The notes beneath the pieces are model-generated. The model was not told the origin of the DNA. It saw only the letters and a program-made list of their open reading frames with translations, and searched no databases. A program made the position numbers and the translations under genes. From Xylanibacter ruminicola (GTDB taxonomy: Bacteria; Bacteroidota; Bacteroidia; Bacteroidales; Bacteroidaceae), in NCBI GenBank assembly GCA_015060625.1, contig SUYC01000002.1:248001-312000 (forward strand): DNA of 64,000 nt. Reading direction: 5' to 3'. Of this stretch, positions 53,988 through 61,285 are shown in pieces (position 1 is the stretch's first letter; the number at the start of each line of letters is the position of its first letter).

Positions 53988-54235
53988 CGTCAAAAGGTTA
54001 ATAGATTAGATTGTTTTAGGTTAGTAGTAATATTTATAGTTTTAGGTTTTTAGTTATTGGTAAAAGAAAGTTTTCAACAGTGGGATAACTGGAGGTCGCT
54101 GTGAAGCTCCCTTTTAAACTTTCAAATTTTTGGTCCTGTTGGGCTGAAAATTTCTTTTTATAGAAAAGGATTTTTAGTTAAACATAGGCTTTTGTAATGC
54201 CACAGCTCGTGAGGGTTGTGGCATTACTCTTTTTA
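53988..54235 (+). ncRNA. Structured RNA of about 245 bases, possibly 6S-like
   Basis: The stretch has a promoter, no plausible reading frame and a strong terminator. Complementary segments are nested: CAAAAG near the 5' end with CTTTTG at 54188-54193, AGAAAGTTTTCA (54066-54077) with TGAAAATTTCT (54143-54153), ACAG next to it with CTGT, and an inner hairpin closed by GGAG/CTCC (54091-54114). The result is a long rod with internal bulges, the general form of 6S RNA. I cannot match it to a family by eye; 6S RNA is a suggestion only. Ends are estimated from promoter and terminator. Confidence 0.6.
54194..54235 (+). terminator. Terminator of the non-coding RNA
   Basis: GTAATGCCACA (54194-54204) and TGTGGCATTAC (54217-54227) form a perfect 11-base stem with a twelve-base loop, followed by TCTTTTTATT. 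Confidence 0.92.
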
Positions 54236-54284
54236 TTCCTCTCCAGCCCTCCTCCAAGGGGAGGGGGGCAAGGAGTGGGGGAGT

Positions 54285-54761
54285 CTATTTCTCAATCAGA
54301 ACTACGGCGTAGGCCGAGATTCCTTCTTCGCGACCGGTAAAGCCGAGTTTCTCGGTGGTGGTAGCTTTGATAGAGATATCGTCTTCGTCGCAACCAATCA
54401 CTTGGGCCATGCAGGCTTTCATCTCAGGGATGTGTGGATTCATCTTGGGGCGCTCGGCGCAGATGGTGGCATCGATGTTCACCAGCTTATAACCTTTGGT
54501 GGCTATCAGCTCGATGGTTTTCTTCAGGATAACCTTACTGTCCATGCCATCGGTAAACTCGGCAGTATCGGGAAAGTGATAACCGATATCACGCATGTTG
54601 GCGGCTCCCAGTAAAGCATCGCATACTGCGTGTAGCAGTACGTCGGCGTCGCTGTGACCTAACAAACCCTTACTATGTTCTAACTTAATGCCGCCCATCC
54701 AAAGGTCGCGGCCTTCTACTAACTGATGGACATCAAAGCCCATTCCTACTCTAATCTTCAT
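54285..54761 (-). CDS. ispF: 2-C-methyl-D-erythritol 2,4-cyclodiphosphate synthase
   Basis: 158 residues, the usual length. RVGMGFDVHQLVEGRDLWMG contains the metal-binding Asp and His, followed by GLLGHSDADVLLHAVCDALLGAA (third metal His), IGYHFPDT and the C-terminal IKATTTEKLGFTGREEGI. The enzyme forms MEcPP from CDP-ME 2-phosphate in the MEP isoprenoid pathway. It is third in the porU-porV-ispF set, separated from porV by a heptamer array. Confidence 0.96.
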   Translation of the reverse strand: MKIRVGMGFDVHQLVEGRDLWMGGIKLEHSKGLLGHSDADVLLHAVCDALLGAANMRDIGYHFPDTAEFTDGMDSKVILKKTIELIATKGYKLVNIDATICAERPKMNPHIPEMKACMAQVIGCDEDDISIKATTTEKLGFTGREEGISAYAVVLIEK

Positions 54762-54762
54762 A

Positions 54763-54804
54763 TTCTCAATGTTTAATCTTTAATGTTTAATCTTTAATGT
54801 TTGA
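54763..54804 (-). repeat. Heptamer array bridging porV stop and ispF start
   Basis: Six 7-base units on the plus strand: TTCTCAA, TGTTTAA, TCTTTAA, TGTTTAA, TCTTTAA, TGTTTGA. The array supplies the last codons and stop of porV (54794-54796) and ends one base from the ispF start codon. Confidence 0.9.
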
Positions 54805-55969
54805 ACAGGTCCTTAATTCCGTCCATATCAAACGTGAGTGAGAATCGCAGCGTTTGGTCGAGTGGATTGCTGCGGGCTGTTGAGATGACGTAGCCCACAT
54901 CCAGTGAGAATACGTTCATCTTAAATCCGCCACCCACAGTAAAGTATTTCAGGTTACCCTTTGATTCTGCCTGATGGTGGTAACCGGCGCGCAGCGAGAA
55001 CTGGTCGTGATACACATATTCGGCACCCACGCTCCATTGTATCTCTTTCAACTCCTCGCTGAATCCGCCAGGGGCATCACTGAAACTCTTGAATAGGCCG
55101 CTGATAGCACTGATGTCACTATATTCGCGGCGTACACGGTCTTGGTAGTCGCTGTTCGATTCCCCCTCTTCCTGGCGTGGTACTGTGGGTACCAGCAGTT
55201 TGTTGGCGTCGGCGGCAAAGCTAATGCGGTTATATTCGTCGATAGGCACCATCAGCGAAGCTCCTAAGCGCAGGTTGGCGGGCAGGAACTGACTCTCGTC
55301 GTCGCCGTAATAGCTGATTTTGCTACCGATGTTCGACATGTTCAGTCCGATGCCTAACTGGCACTCTCTGCTGCCTAACATCACATATTTATTATAGTAC
55401 ATCGCCAGGTCGGCAGCAAAGGCCGAGGCAGGTTTCGAGTCTTCGCTGTAGTCGTAGCGCAGGTCGCTGTATATCCAGCGGATGGCTGCTGCCAGTGAGA
55501 AGTTCTCGCTCAGCATCATCGAGTAGGCCACATCAAGCGACATCTCGTAGGGTTTTACCGTCATACCGTCGTTGGCAAACACCTCGCCTAACGAGAAGTA
55601 GCGCAGCGAACCGCTGACGGCCGAATAGTCGCCTATACGATAGTAGCCGGCCAAATAGGCCAGATCGATATCATTCACCAACTGTCGCAACCATGGGGTG
55701 TAGTTCAGGGCGATACCGGCGCGACTGATGCAGAAGGGGTACTTGGCGGGGTTCCAATACTGTGAGTTCACGTCGGGGTCGGTAGCTGCACCCACATCAC
55801 CCATACCGGCACCACGGGCATCAGGTGCTATCGTCTGAGATATCACGGCATGTTCAACCGGGTTAAACATCGCGTTCTTCTCGTCCTGAGCCGATGCAGT
55901 GAAGAGTGAATAGTGAATAGTGAAAAGTGTCACCATCATCCACCTTAATATACGTCCATTATCTTTCAT
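54794..55969 (-). CDS. porV: Type IX secretion system outer-membrane protein PorV
   Basis: About 391 residues from ATG 55969; the TTG at 55978 lies inside the heptamer array and was rejected. After the signal peptide (SLFTASAQDEK) comes a FadL-like beta-barrel: PDARGAGMGDVGAATDPDVNSQYWNPAKY, GSLRYFSLGEV and SVGAEYVYHDQFSLRAGYHH. PorV (LptO) shuttles type IX cargo from the translocon to the attachment complex and works with the sortase PorU, whose gene lies directly upstream. The signal-peptide core (FTIHYSLFT) is encoded by a 7-base repeat. The C-terminal KH and stop come from the following heptamer array. Confidence 0.9.
   Translation of the reverse strand: MKDNGRILRWMMVTLFTIHYSLFTASAQDEKNAMFNPVEHAVISQTIAPDARGAGMGDVGAATDPDVNSQYWNPAKYPFCISRAGIALNYTPWLRQLVNDIDLAYLAGYYRIGDYSAVSGSLRYFSLGEVFANDGMTVKPYEMSLDVAYSMMLSENFSLAAAIRWIYSDLRYDYSEDSKPASAFAADLAMYYNKYVMLGSRECQLGIGLNMSNIGSKISYYGDDESQFLPANLRLGASLMVPIDEYNRISFAADANKLLVPTVPRQEEGESNSDYQDRVRREYSDISAISGLFKSFSDAPGGFSEELKEIQWSVGAEYVYHDQFSLRAGYHHQAESKGNLKYFTVGGGFKMNVFSLDVGYVISTARSNPLDQTLRFSLTFDMDGIKDLFKH
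55899..55929 (-). repeat. GTGAAGA-type heptamer array inside the porV signal peptide
   Basis: Four tandem units on the plus strand (GTGAAGA, GTGAATA, GTGAATA, GTGAAAA) plus GTG. It encodes most of the hydrophobic core on the minus strand. Confidence 0.88.
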
Positions 55970-55971
55970 AA

Positions 55972-56020
55972 TCTTCAATGTTTAATCTTTAATCTTCAAT
56001 GTTTAATCTTTAATGTTTAA
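55972..56020 (-). repeat. Heptamer array bridging porU stop and porV start
   Basis: Seven 7-base units without interruption: TCTTCAA, TGTTTAA, TCTTTAA, TCTTCAA, TGTTTAA, TCTTTAA, TGTTTAA. There is a higher-order 21-base period. The array contains the porU stop (56010-56012) and ends two bases before the porV ATG. Confidence 0.93.
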
Positions 56021-59000
56021 CCAGTACCTTTACTGTTTTGCTACTGCTGTTGTTCAGGGTTAGACGACACAGATACAGTCCTGTGTGCAGCCTGCTGCCG
56101 CCTGCTACATTCAGGTTCCAGACAATCGTTGCGGTGTTGTTCGTGGCCACCACTGAATCGGTTTGTCGCCATACTTGTCGGCCGCCTAAGTCAAACACAT
56201 CCAGTGTGATGTTCAGTTCGCTGCCAGGACGGTCGTGGGTAATCACAAATTGGGTGTTGGTGTTGGCTGGATTCTGCGTGCAGGTAACGCTGAAATCGCC
56301 TGAACCAGCATCCTCGCTCACCTCGAATATCAGTTCGGTGGTGGTCGAGTTGTTCAGGATGTCCCAAGCTCTGAACAGCAACTTGTGGGTGCCGATGCTC
56401 AGTTCGGGTATGCTAAAGCCGATGCTACCGCTGCGGTAGTCACCAAAGTCGTACTCAAAATAGTTGTTCAAGTTATAGGTCTTGTTGATGTCGCCATCGA
56501 TAATCAGCTCCAGGTCGTGCCCGATGCTGCTGCCCGATGCGTTGATGCCACTGTCGTCGTAAAGCTCGGCTATAAAATAAGGTGTGGTGTTTACCTTGTC
56601 GCCGTTTTTAAAGGTTTTCGAGTTCAGATAGGCATAAACCGACGGACCGATGGAGTCGGTCTGTGCTGTGCTACTGCCTATCAGCTCAAAGCTCTCGTTT
56701 TCACCATGGGCCGAACGGGTCCTGTCGGCATTGATGGCATACAGCGTCATCAAACCGTTACCATCGGTATAGCTGATATCCTTGGGGATGGCAAATGTAA
56801 AGTGGAAGATGCCCTCGCTTACGTTTTCCGAACCGCGATACAGGTAGTTGGTTCGGTCGCGATACACAAAGGGCTTGTCGGCACCGGTGCTCGACTGGTC
56901 GTTCAACCGACAGGTGATGGTTTCTTCGGCATCGCGTACAGATAGACTCACGATACCATTAAAATTGCTGTCGGTCTTGCCGTTCAGCGCCACATGTCCG
57001 GTTATCTTCACAATCGAGCCGGCAGCCAGTTTGATGCCCTGGGTGGCGGGTTGCCCGTTGATGCTATCAACCACCATGGTTTGCTGGGGAATGTTCAGCA
57101 GCAGGGCTGGGTCGCCTAATAGGGTGTATTGCAGTTTGTTGCAAGTCAGGTCGCTGCCTTTCTCTACCAGTTCGCATTTGGCCAGGCGTACGGCCTCGCC
57201 GATGCTGATGCCAGGGGTGAGCACATATTTGGTAAATGCCAGGTTCATCACCTCGTTATAGGTGGCATAGACGGTTCGTGTGGTTCCGAAGAAAGCGATG
57301 CCACCACCTTTGCTGTTCAGCATCACCGTTTCGCCGATATTCTCTTCCTGTCCGTCGAAAGGCATGATGTCGCACGAAGCGGTCATCCATAGTGGCAGGT
57401 AGTCACTCTGCTGGGTTTCAAAGTCGGTTAGTTTCATCACCAGCTCATGACTCATGGCATACGCAGCACCATGACCGCAGTAGTTCATGATAAGTGCACC
57501 GTTCTGCAGTTGCTGCTTGATGAGTCGGGTTACGTCGGGATAGCTGTAGCCGGTGCTCGACGAGGTACGTTGATAGGCATCCCAGTAAATCTTATCTACA
57601 TTGTAGTTGGGATAGGTGGTCTCTATCATCGTCGCCACCTTGTCGGCGGTCTTCATGTGTGAGTTGTCGTTGCCGTCGTCGCCCATCATGCAGATTTCGT
57701 TCTGCCACGGACCGGCATGCTCGTTCTGGCTGTAGCTGATAATCTTATCAACCAGTGTCTGAGCCTCGCTGATGGTGCGGGCGGGCAGTCGGCCCACAGC
57801 CACGTCGGGCTTGCCGGCATAGGTGCTGCCGTTCTGTATCACCTCTTCATCGTCTAATAAGCAGAAGAAATCGTCGCTCACATAACAGTTTACCTGACTG
57901 AACGAGTTCTCGCTTTCGTAACACAGCAGGAAGTCGTCGGGCTTGTAGCCGTTCCATTCGCTGGAGCGCATCCGGTTGTCCCAGGCACCATCGCCAAACA
58001 GCAGCAGATAGCGTGGCTTGTCGCTGGGCGTGGTGGCGCGGTCGTATAGCATCTTCAGATACCTGCGGTAGGCGGTGGCATCGGGGGTGCCGCTACTGAA
58101 TTCGTTATACAGTTCGTCGGCAGGCACGATGGTTACTCTCAATCCGTCGTGCTGTTCGTGGTGCGTTTTCAAGCGTTCGGCTTGTGTCAACAGGTTCTGC
58201 GAGGTGGGGATGATCATCACCATATCAGTGGCAGCATCGGCATGATGATCCTGGTTGGTGATGTGGTACACGTAGGCAGGTTCGCCGATGGTGATGGGGG
58301 CAGGCGTATCGTGCTGCAGGTCGATATAGTCCAGTCGCAGGTTGCCGCCTGCGGTCTGGGTGATACTGATGGTGTTGTCGGCCTTCAGGTTTGTCAACTG
58401 GTATTGCCATAGCTGCTCGTCGGCCTTGGTGTAGCTGTCCAACGAAATCTTTTTGCTGATGGTGGCTACCACCGAATCGTTAACGCTGATGGTGGCTTCG
58501 TAGTCGGCATCGGCTGTGAGTGCGATGCCTATATGGCCTGTGCTGCCAGTGGCCTTCAGGGTGTAGGTTTGTGGTGTGCCGATGGTGTAGAGCGTCTTGT
58601 CGAACAGGTTTCTGCCGCCGTGATACCACGAGTAGTTATCCACCTCATATAGTTGATGGTAGTGGTTGGCTGCGGGGTAGCATTGTGCCACTAAGGTAGC
58701 GCTGTCGGTCGTCAGTGGGGCGCCATCCCCCTCAGTCAGAAAATAATAGCCATAATCAGAATAAGGATTTCGCGTGCGCGCGAGCGATTCCTTATTATTC
58801 CAGTTTACCGGTCCGATGCCGTAGAACACCCGTTTGCCGCCCATGATGCAGGTGGGAACTTCATGCAGGTCGTCGGTGTCTGTCAGATATTCCCCAGTGA
58901 GCTTTTCCGGTTGCAGCGCACCGCCATAGCCGTATATCTTTACCTTGCTGGCATCACTGAACCCTGCCTTTTTGATGAGTGCATCGGTAAGCGCATAAAA

Positions 59001-59138
59001 GCCAGTTTCGGCTACGCTGATTTTTGCCCAGTTACCCTCGCGGAGCACAGAGTGTTCCGCATACCGCCCTTGTGCTTTAGCTATAGTGCCAAAGGTCAAC
59101 AGGAGCAGCACTGATAGTAGTGCGCAGATGTTCTTCAC
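56010..59138 (-). CDS. porU: Type IX secretion system sortase PorU
   Basis: 1042 residues with a signal peptide (IAKAQGRYAEH). The gingipain-like C25 peptidase domain holds the catalytic His556 (IMNYCGHGAAY) and Cys589 (WMTASCDIMPF). The N-terminal ~350 residues are beta-rich, and the C-terminus has Ig-like and CTD-type sequence (DVFDLGGRQVW, HTGLYLCRLTL). PorU removes the CTD of type IX cargo at the surface and links the protein to the anionic lipopolysaccharide in P. gingivalis. It is adjacent to porV as in many Bacteroidota. Its C-terminal KH and stop are supplied by a heptamer array shared with the porV leader. Confidence 0.92.
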   Translation of the reverse strand: MKNICALLSVLLLLTFGTIAKAQGRYAEHSVLREGNWAKISVAETGFYALTDALIKKAGFSDASKVKIYGYGGALQPEKLTGEYLTDTDDLHEVPTCIMGGKRVFYGIGPVNWNNKESLARTRNPYSDYGYYFLTEGDGAPLTTDSATLVAQCYPAANHYHQLYEVDNYSWYHGGRNLFDKTLYTIGTPQTYTLKATGSTGHIGIALTADADYEATISVNDSVVATISKKISLDSYTKADEQLWQYQLTNLKADNTISITQTAGGNLRLDYIDLQHDTPAPITIGEPAYVYHITNQDHHADAATDMVMIIPTSQNLLTQAERLKTHHEQHDGLRVTIVPADELYNEFSSGTPDATAYRRYLKMLYDRATTPSDKPRYLLLFGDGAWDNRMRSSEWNGYKPDDFLLCYESENSFSQVNCYVSDDFFCLLDDEEVIQNGSTYAGKPDVAVGRLPARTISEAQTLVDKIISYSQNEHAGPWQNEICMMGDDGNDNSHMKTADKVATMIETTYPNYNVDKIYWDAYQRTSSSTGYSYPDVTRLIKQQLQNGALIMNYCGHGAAYAMSHELVMKLTDFETQQSDYLPLWMTASCDIMPFDGQEENIGETVMLNSKGGGIAFFGTTRTVYATYNEVMNLAFTKYVLTPGISIGEAVRLAKCELVEKGSDLTCNKLQYTLLGDPALLLNIPQQTMVVDSINGQPATQGIKLAAGSIVKITGHVALNGKTDSNFNGIVSLSVRDAEETITCRLNDQSSTGADKPFVYRDRTNYLYRGSENVSEGIFHFTFAIPKDISYTDGNGLMTLYAINADRTRSAHGENESFELIGSSTAQTDSIGPSVYAYLNSKTFKNGDKVNTTPYFIAELYDDSGINASGSSIGHDLELIIDGDINKTYNLNNYFEYDFGDYRSGSIGFSIPELSIGTHKLLFRAWDILNNSTTTELIFEVSEDAGSGDFSVTCTQNPANTNTQFVITHDRPGSELNITLDVFDLGGRQVWRQTDSVVATNNTATIVWNLNVAGGSRLHTGLYLCRLTLNNSSSKTVKVLVKH

Positions 59139-59174
59139 TATTCTTATTAACGTAAAGAACTGTGTTTTATTGTG

Positions 59175-59792
59175 CTACTTGCAGTTAAAGTCTAACACTT
59201 TTCGCTCTTCGAGCCAGCCTTCCAGATGGTCGTTGATCTTTACGGGACCAACGCCGGCAGGTGTGCCAGTGTATAGGATATCGCCGGTTTTCAGTGTGAA
59301 GAATTTGGAGATGTAAGCTATGATCTCATCAATTTTGTAGAGCATATTGCTGGTACATCCCTCCTGTACGGTCTGTCCGTTAATGTCCAAGTGGAAGTGT
59401 AGGGCCTGTAGGTCTATAAACTTTTCTTTGGGCACCCATTCGCCGATGGCTGCTGAGCCGTCGAATCCCTTGCAGATAGTCCAGGGCTGTCCGGCCTCGC
59501 TGGCTTTGCGCTGCAGGTCGCGTGCTGTGAAGTCGATACCTACGGTTACTGCGTCGTAATAGCGATGTGCAAAGCGCTCAGAGATGTTCTTGCCTAAGCG
59601 ACAGATACGCACCACAACCTCCGTTTCGTAATCGATACGTCCCAGGTGGTCGGGGATAAAAAATGGCTTACCCTGATTCAGTATGGCTGAATCAGCTTTG
59701 GTAAATATCACTGGCTCATCGGGGCGTTTCAGTGTCCCGTGCAGTTCCTGGTTATGTGCGGCATAGTTCATGCCAATAGCAAATATCTTCAT
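59175..59792 (-). CDS. Fumarylacetoacetate hydrolase (FAH) family protein
   Basis: 205 residues. FAH-fold motifs: IGMNYAAHNQE, DYETEVVVRICRLGKNIS (metal-binding Glu), GIDFTARDLQ, and the end GDILYTGTPAGVGPV. Short members are acylpyruvases or oxaloacetate decarboxylases (FAHD1-like), acting on 2-oxo acids in the cytoplasm. The true substrate is unknown. Its -7 box ends seven bases before the ATG, so the message is nearly leaderless. It is separated from porU by 36 bases and could be read through into it. Confidence 0.87.
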   Translation of the reverse strand: MKIFAIGMNYAAHNQELHGTLKRPDEPVIFTKADSAILNQGKPFFIPDHLGRIDYETEVVVRICRLGKNISERFAHRYYDAVTVGIDFTARDLQRKASEAGQPWTICKGFDGSAAIGEWVPKEKFIDLQALHFHLDINGQTVQEGCTSNMLYKIDEIIAYISKFFTLKTGDILYTGTPAGVGPVKINDHLEGWLEERKVLDFNCK

Positions 59793-59799
59793 AGGTCTG

Positions 59800-59807
59800 C
59801 AAAGATA
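59800..59807 (-). promoter_or_regulatory. -7 promoter element for the FAH gene
   Basis: TATCTTTG on the minus strand, ending seven bases before the ATG at 59792. This promoter may also serve porU-porV-ispF. Confidence 0.65.
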
Positions 59808-59879
59808 GTGATTATTAACGACATTTCGGTTAAAAAATGGAAAAAAATAGTTTAAGTATATAGGGTGGGAGTGAAAAAG

Positions 59880-59908
59880 TCCATATAATTATGTGTTTTT
59901 ATCCATAT
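59880..59908. promoter_or_regulatory. TCCATAT direct repeats upstream of the sugar symporter
   Basis: TCCATAT at 59880-59886 and 59902-59908, 22 bases apart (two helical turns), 20 bases before the -7 box. This is a candidate activator site by position and spacing. Confidence 0.4.
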
Positions 59909-59928
59909 GATAGATGTGATAATCGTCG

Positions 59929-59936
59929 TATCTTTG
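59929..59936 (+). promoter_or_regulatory. -7 promoter element for the sugar symporter gene
   Basis: TATCTTTG, 28 bases before the ATG at 59965. Confidence 0.65.
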
Positions 59937-59964
59937 CAGTCAGAAACAAATAACGTTTGAATAT

Positions 59965-61260
59965 ATGCAGAATTACAACAAAGCATTTCTCTATTTCATC
60001 TGTGCAGTGTCAGCCATGGGCGGTCTGCTGTTCGGCTACGATTGGGTGGTCATTGGTGGTGCCAAACCTTTCTACGAATTGTTTTTCGGCATCAGCCATT
60101 CGCCATTGATGCAGGGTGTGGCCATGACAACTGCCTTGGTGGGGTGTCTGGTTGGTGCAATGGTGGCAGGAGCAGCTGCTGATAAGTATGGTCGTAAGCC
60201 GCTGTTGATGTTGGCTGCCGTTTTCTTTACGGTGTCGGCTATTGCCACAGGCTTGTTTAATAACTTCACCTTATTTAATATAGCACGTTTTGTGGGAGGC
60301 ATTGGTATTGGTGTTGCTTCGGCATTGGCTCCTATGTACATCGCTGAAGTAAGTCCTACTGAAATTCGTGGCAGAATGGTAAGTTTGAACCAGATGACCA
60401 TCGTGCTTGGCATATTGAGTGCGCAGATTGTCAACATGCTGTTGGCCAAGGATACAACAGTAGCAGAAAGCCAGACATGGAATGTGGATTGGGGGTGGCG
60501 ATGGATGTTCTGGGCAGAGACCATTCCTGCAGCCTTATTTCTTGTCATGAGCTTTTTTATTCCAGAGAGTCCTGTGTTCCTGAAAATGAAAACCGAACCT
60601 CAGACAGAAGGAAAAGCATCTGAAGCTGGTTTAGGTGAATTGTTCCAGGGCAAGTATGGTAAGGTACTACTGCTTGGGCTTGTGATTGCTGTGTTTCAGC
60701 AGTGGTGTGGCACCAATGTCATCTTCAACTATGCCCAGGAGATATTCGTAGGAGCTGGTTTCGATGTGGATGGCATGTTTATCAATATTGTTATTACAGG
60801 AATTGCCAATGTGGTGTTTACCTTCGTTGCACTCTATACCATCGAGAAATGGGGGCGCCGTACGCTGATTCTGATAGGTGCTGGTGGCTTAGGAGTGATA
60901 TACCTGACGCTGGGCACTTGTTATTTTTTGGGTATGACGGGCATTTTGATGGTGACTCTTGTTGTAGCAGCTATCTCAGTATATGCCATGACACTAGGTC
61001 CTGTTACCTGGACACTTCTGGCAGAGATCTTCCCCAATCGCATTCGTGGCATCGCGATGGCTACATGCACTTTCGCGCTTTGGGTAGGCTGTTGCACATT
61101 GACGTTTTCGTTCCCGTCTATGAATGTTGCACTTGGCAGTAGTGGTACCTTCTGGATTTATAGTGCTATCTGTCTCTGTGCCTTTATTTTCCTATTCCGT
61201 CACTGTCCGGAAACAAAAGGAAAGAGCCTGGAGGAATTAGAGAAGGAATTAATCAAATAA
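59965..61260 (+). CDS. MFS sugar:proton symporter, SP family (XylE/AraE type)
   Basis: 431 residues with twelve transmembrane segments. SP-family signatures are GGLLFGYDWVVIGG, AADKYGRKPLL, QQWCGTNVIFNYAQEIF, LAEIFPNRIRG and the terminal PETKGKSLEELE. It takes up a monosaccharide such as xylose, arabinose, galactose or glucose with protons across the inner membrane. In some SP proteins QQxxGxN is the sugar-binding block; here it reads QQWCGTN. It is followed after 25 bases by a DUF5107/TPR gene, a pairing that suggests sugar release and uptake. Sugar identity cannot be fixed by sequence. Confidence 0.9.
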   Translation: MQNYNKAFLYFICAVSAMGGLLFGYDWVVIGGAKPFYELFFGISHSPLMQGVAMTTALVGCLVGAMVAGAAADKYGRKPLLMLAAVFFTVSAIATGLFNNFTLFNIARFVGGIGIGVASALAPMYIAEVSPTEIRGRMVSLNQMTIVLGILSAQIVNMLLAKDTTVAESQTWNVDWGWRWMFWAETIPAALFLVMSFFIPESPVFLKMKTEPQTEGKASEAGLGELFQGKYGKVLLLGLVIAVFQQWCGTNVIFNYAQEIFVGAGFDVDGMFINIVITGIANVVFTFVALYTIEKWGRRTLILIGAGGLGVIYLTLGTCYFLGMTGILMVTLVVAAISVYAMTLGPVTWTLLAEIFPNRIRGIAMATCTFALWVGCCTLTFSFPSMNVALGSSGTFWIYSAICLCAFIFLFRHCPETKGKSLEELEKELIK

Positions 61261-61285
61261 ATTAAGGAATAAACTACATATTTTT

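Noticed and set aside
54240..54284. GC-rich hairpin (CCCTCC/GGAGGG) as terminator of ispF
   Set aside because: On the minus strand there is no U-tract after it. It may be a repeat, but a terminator call is not supported.
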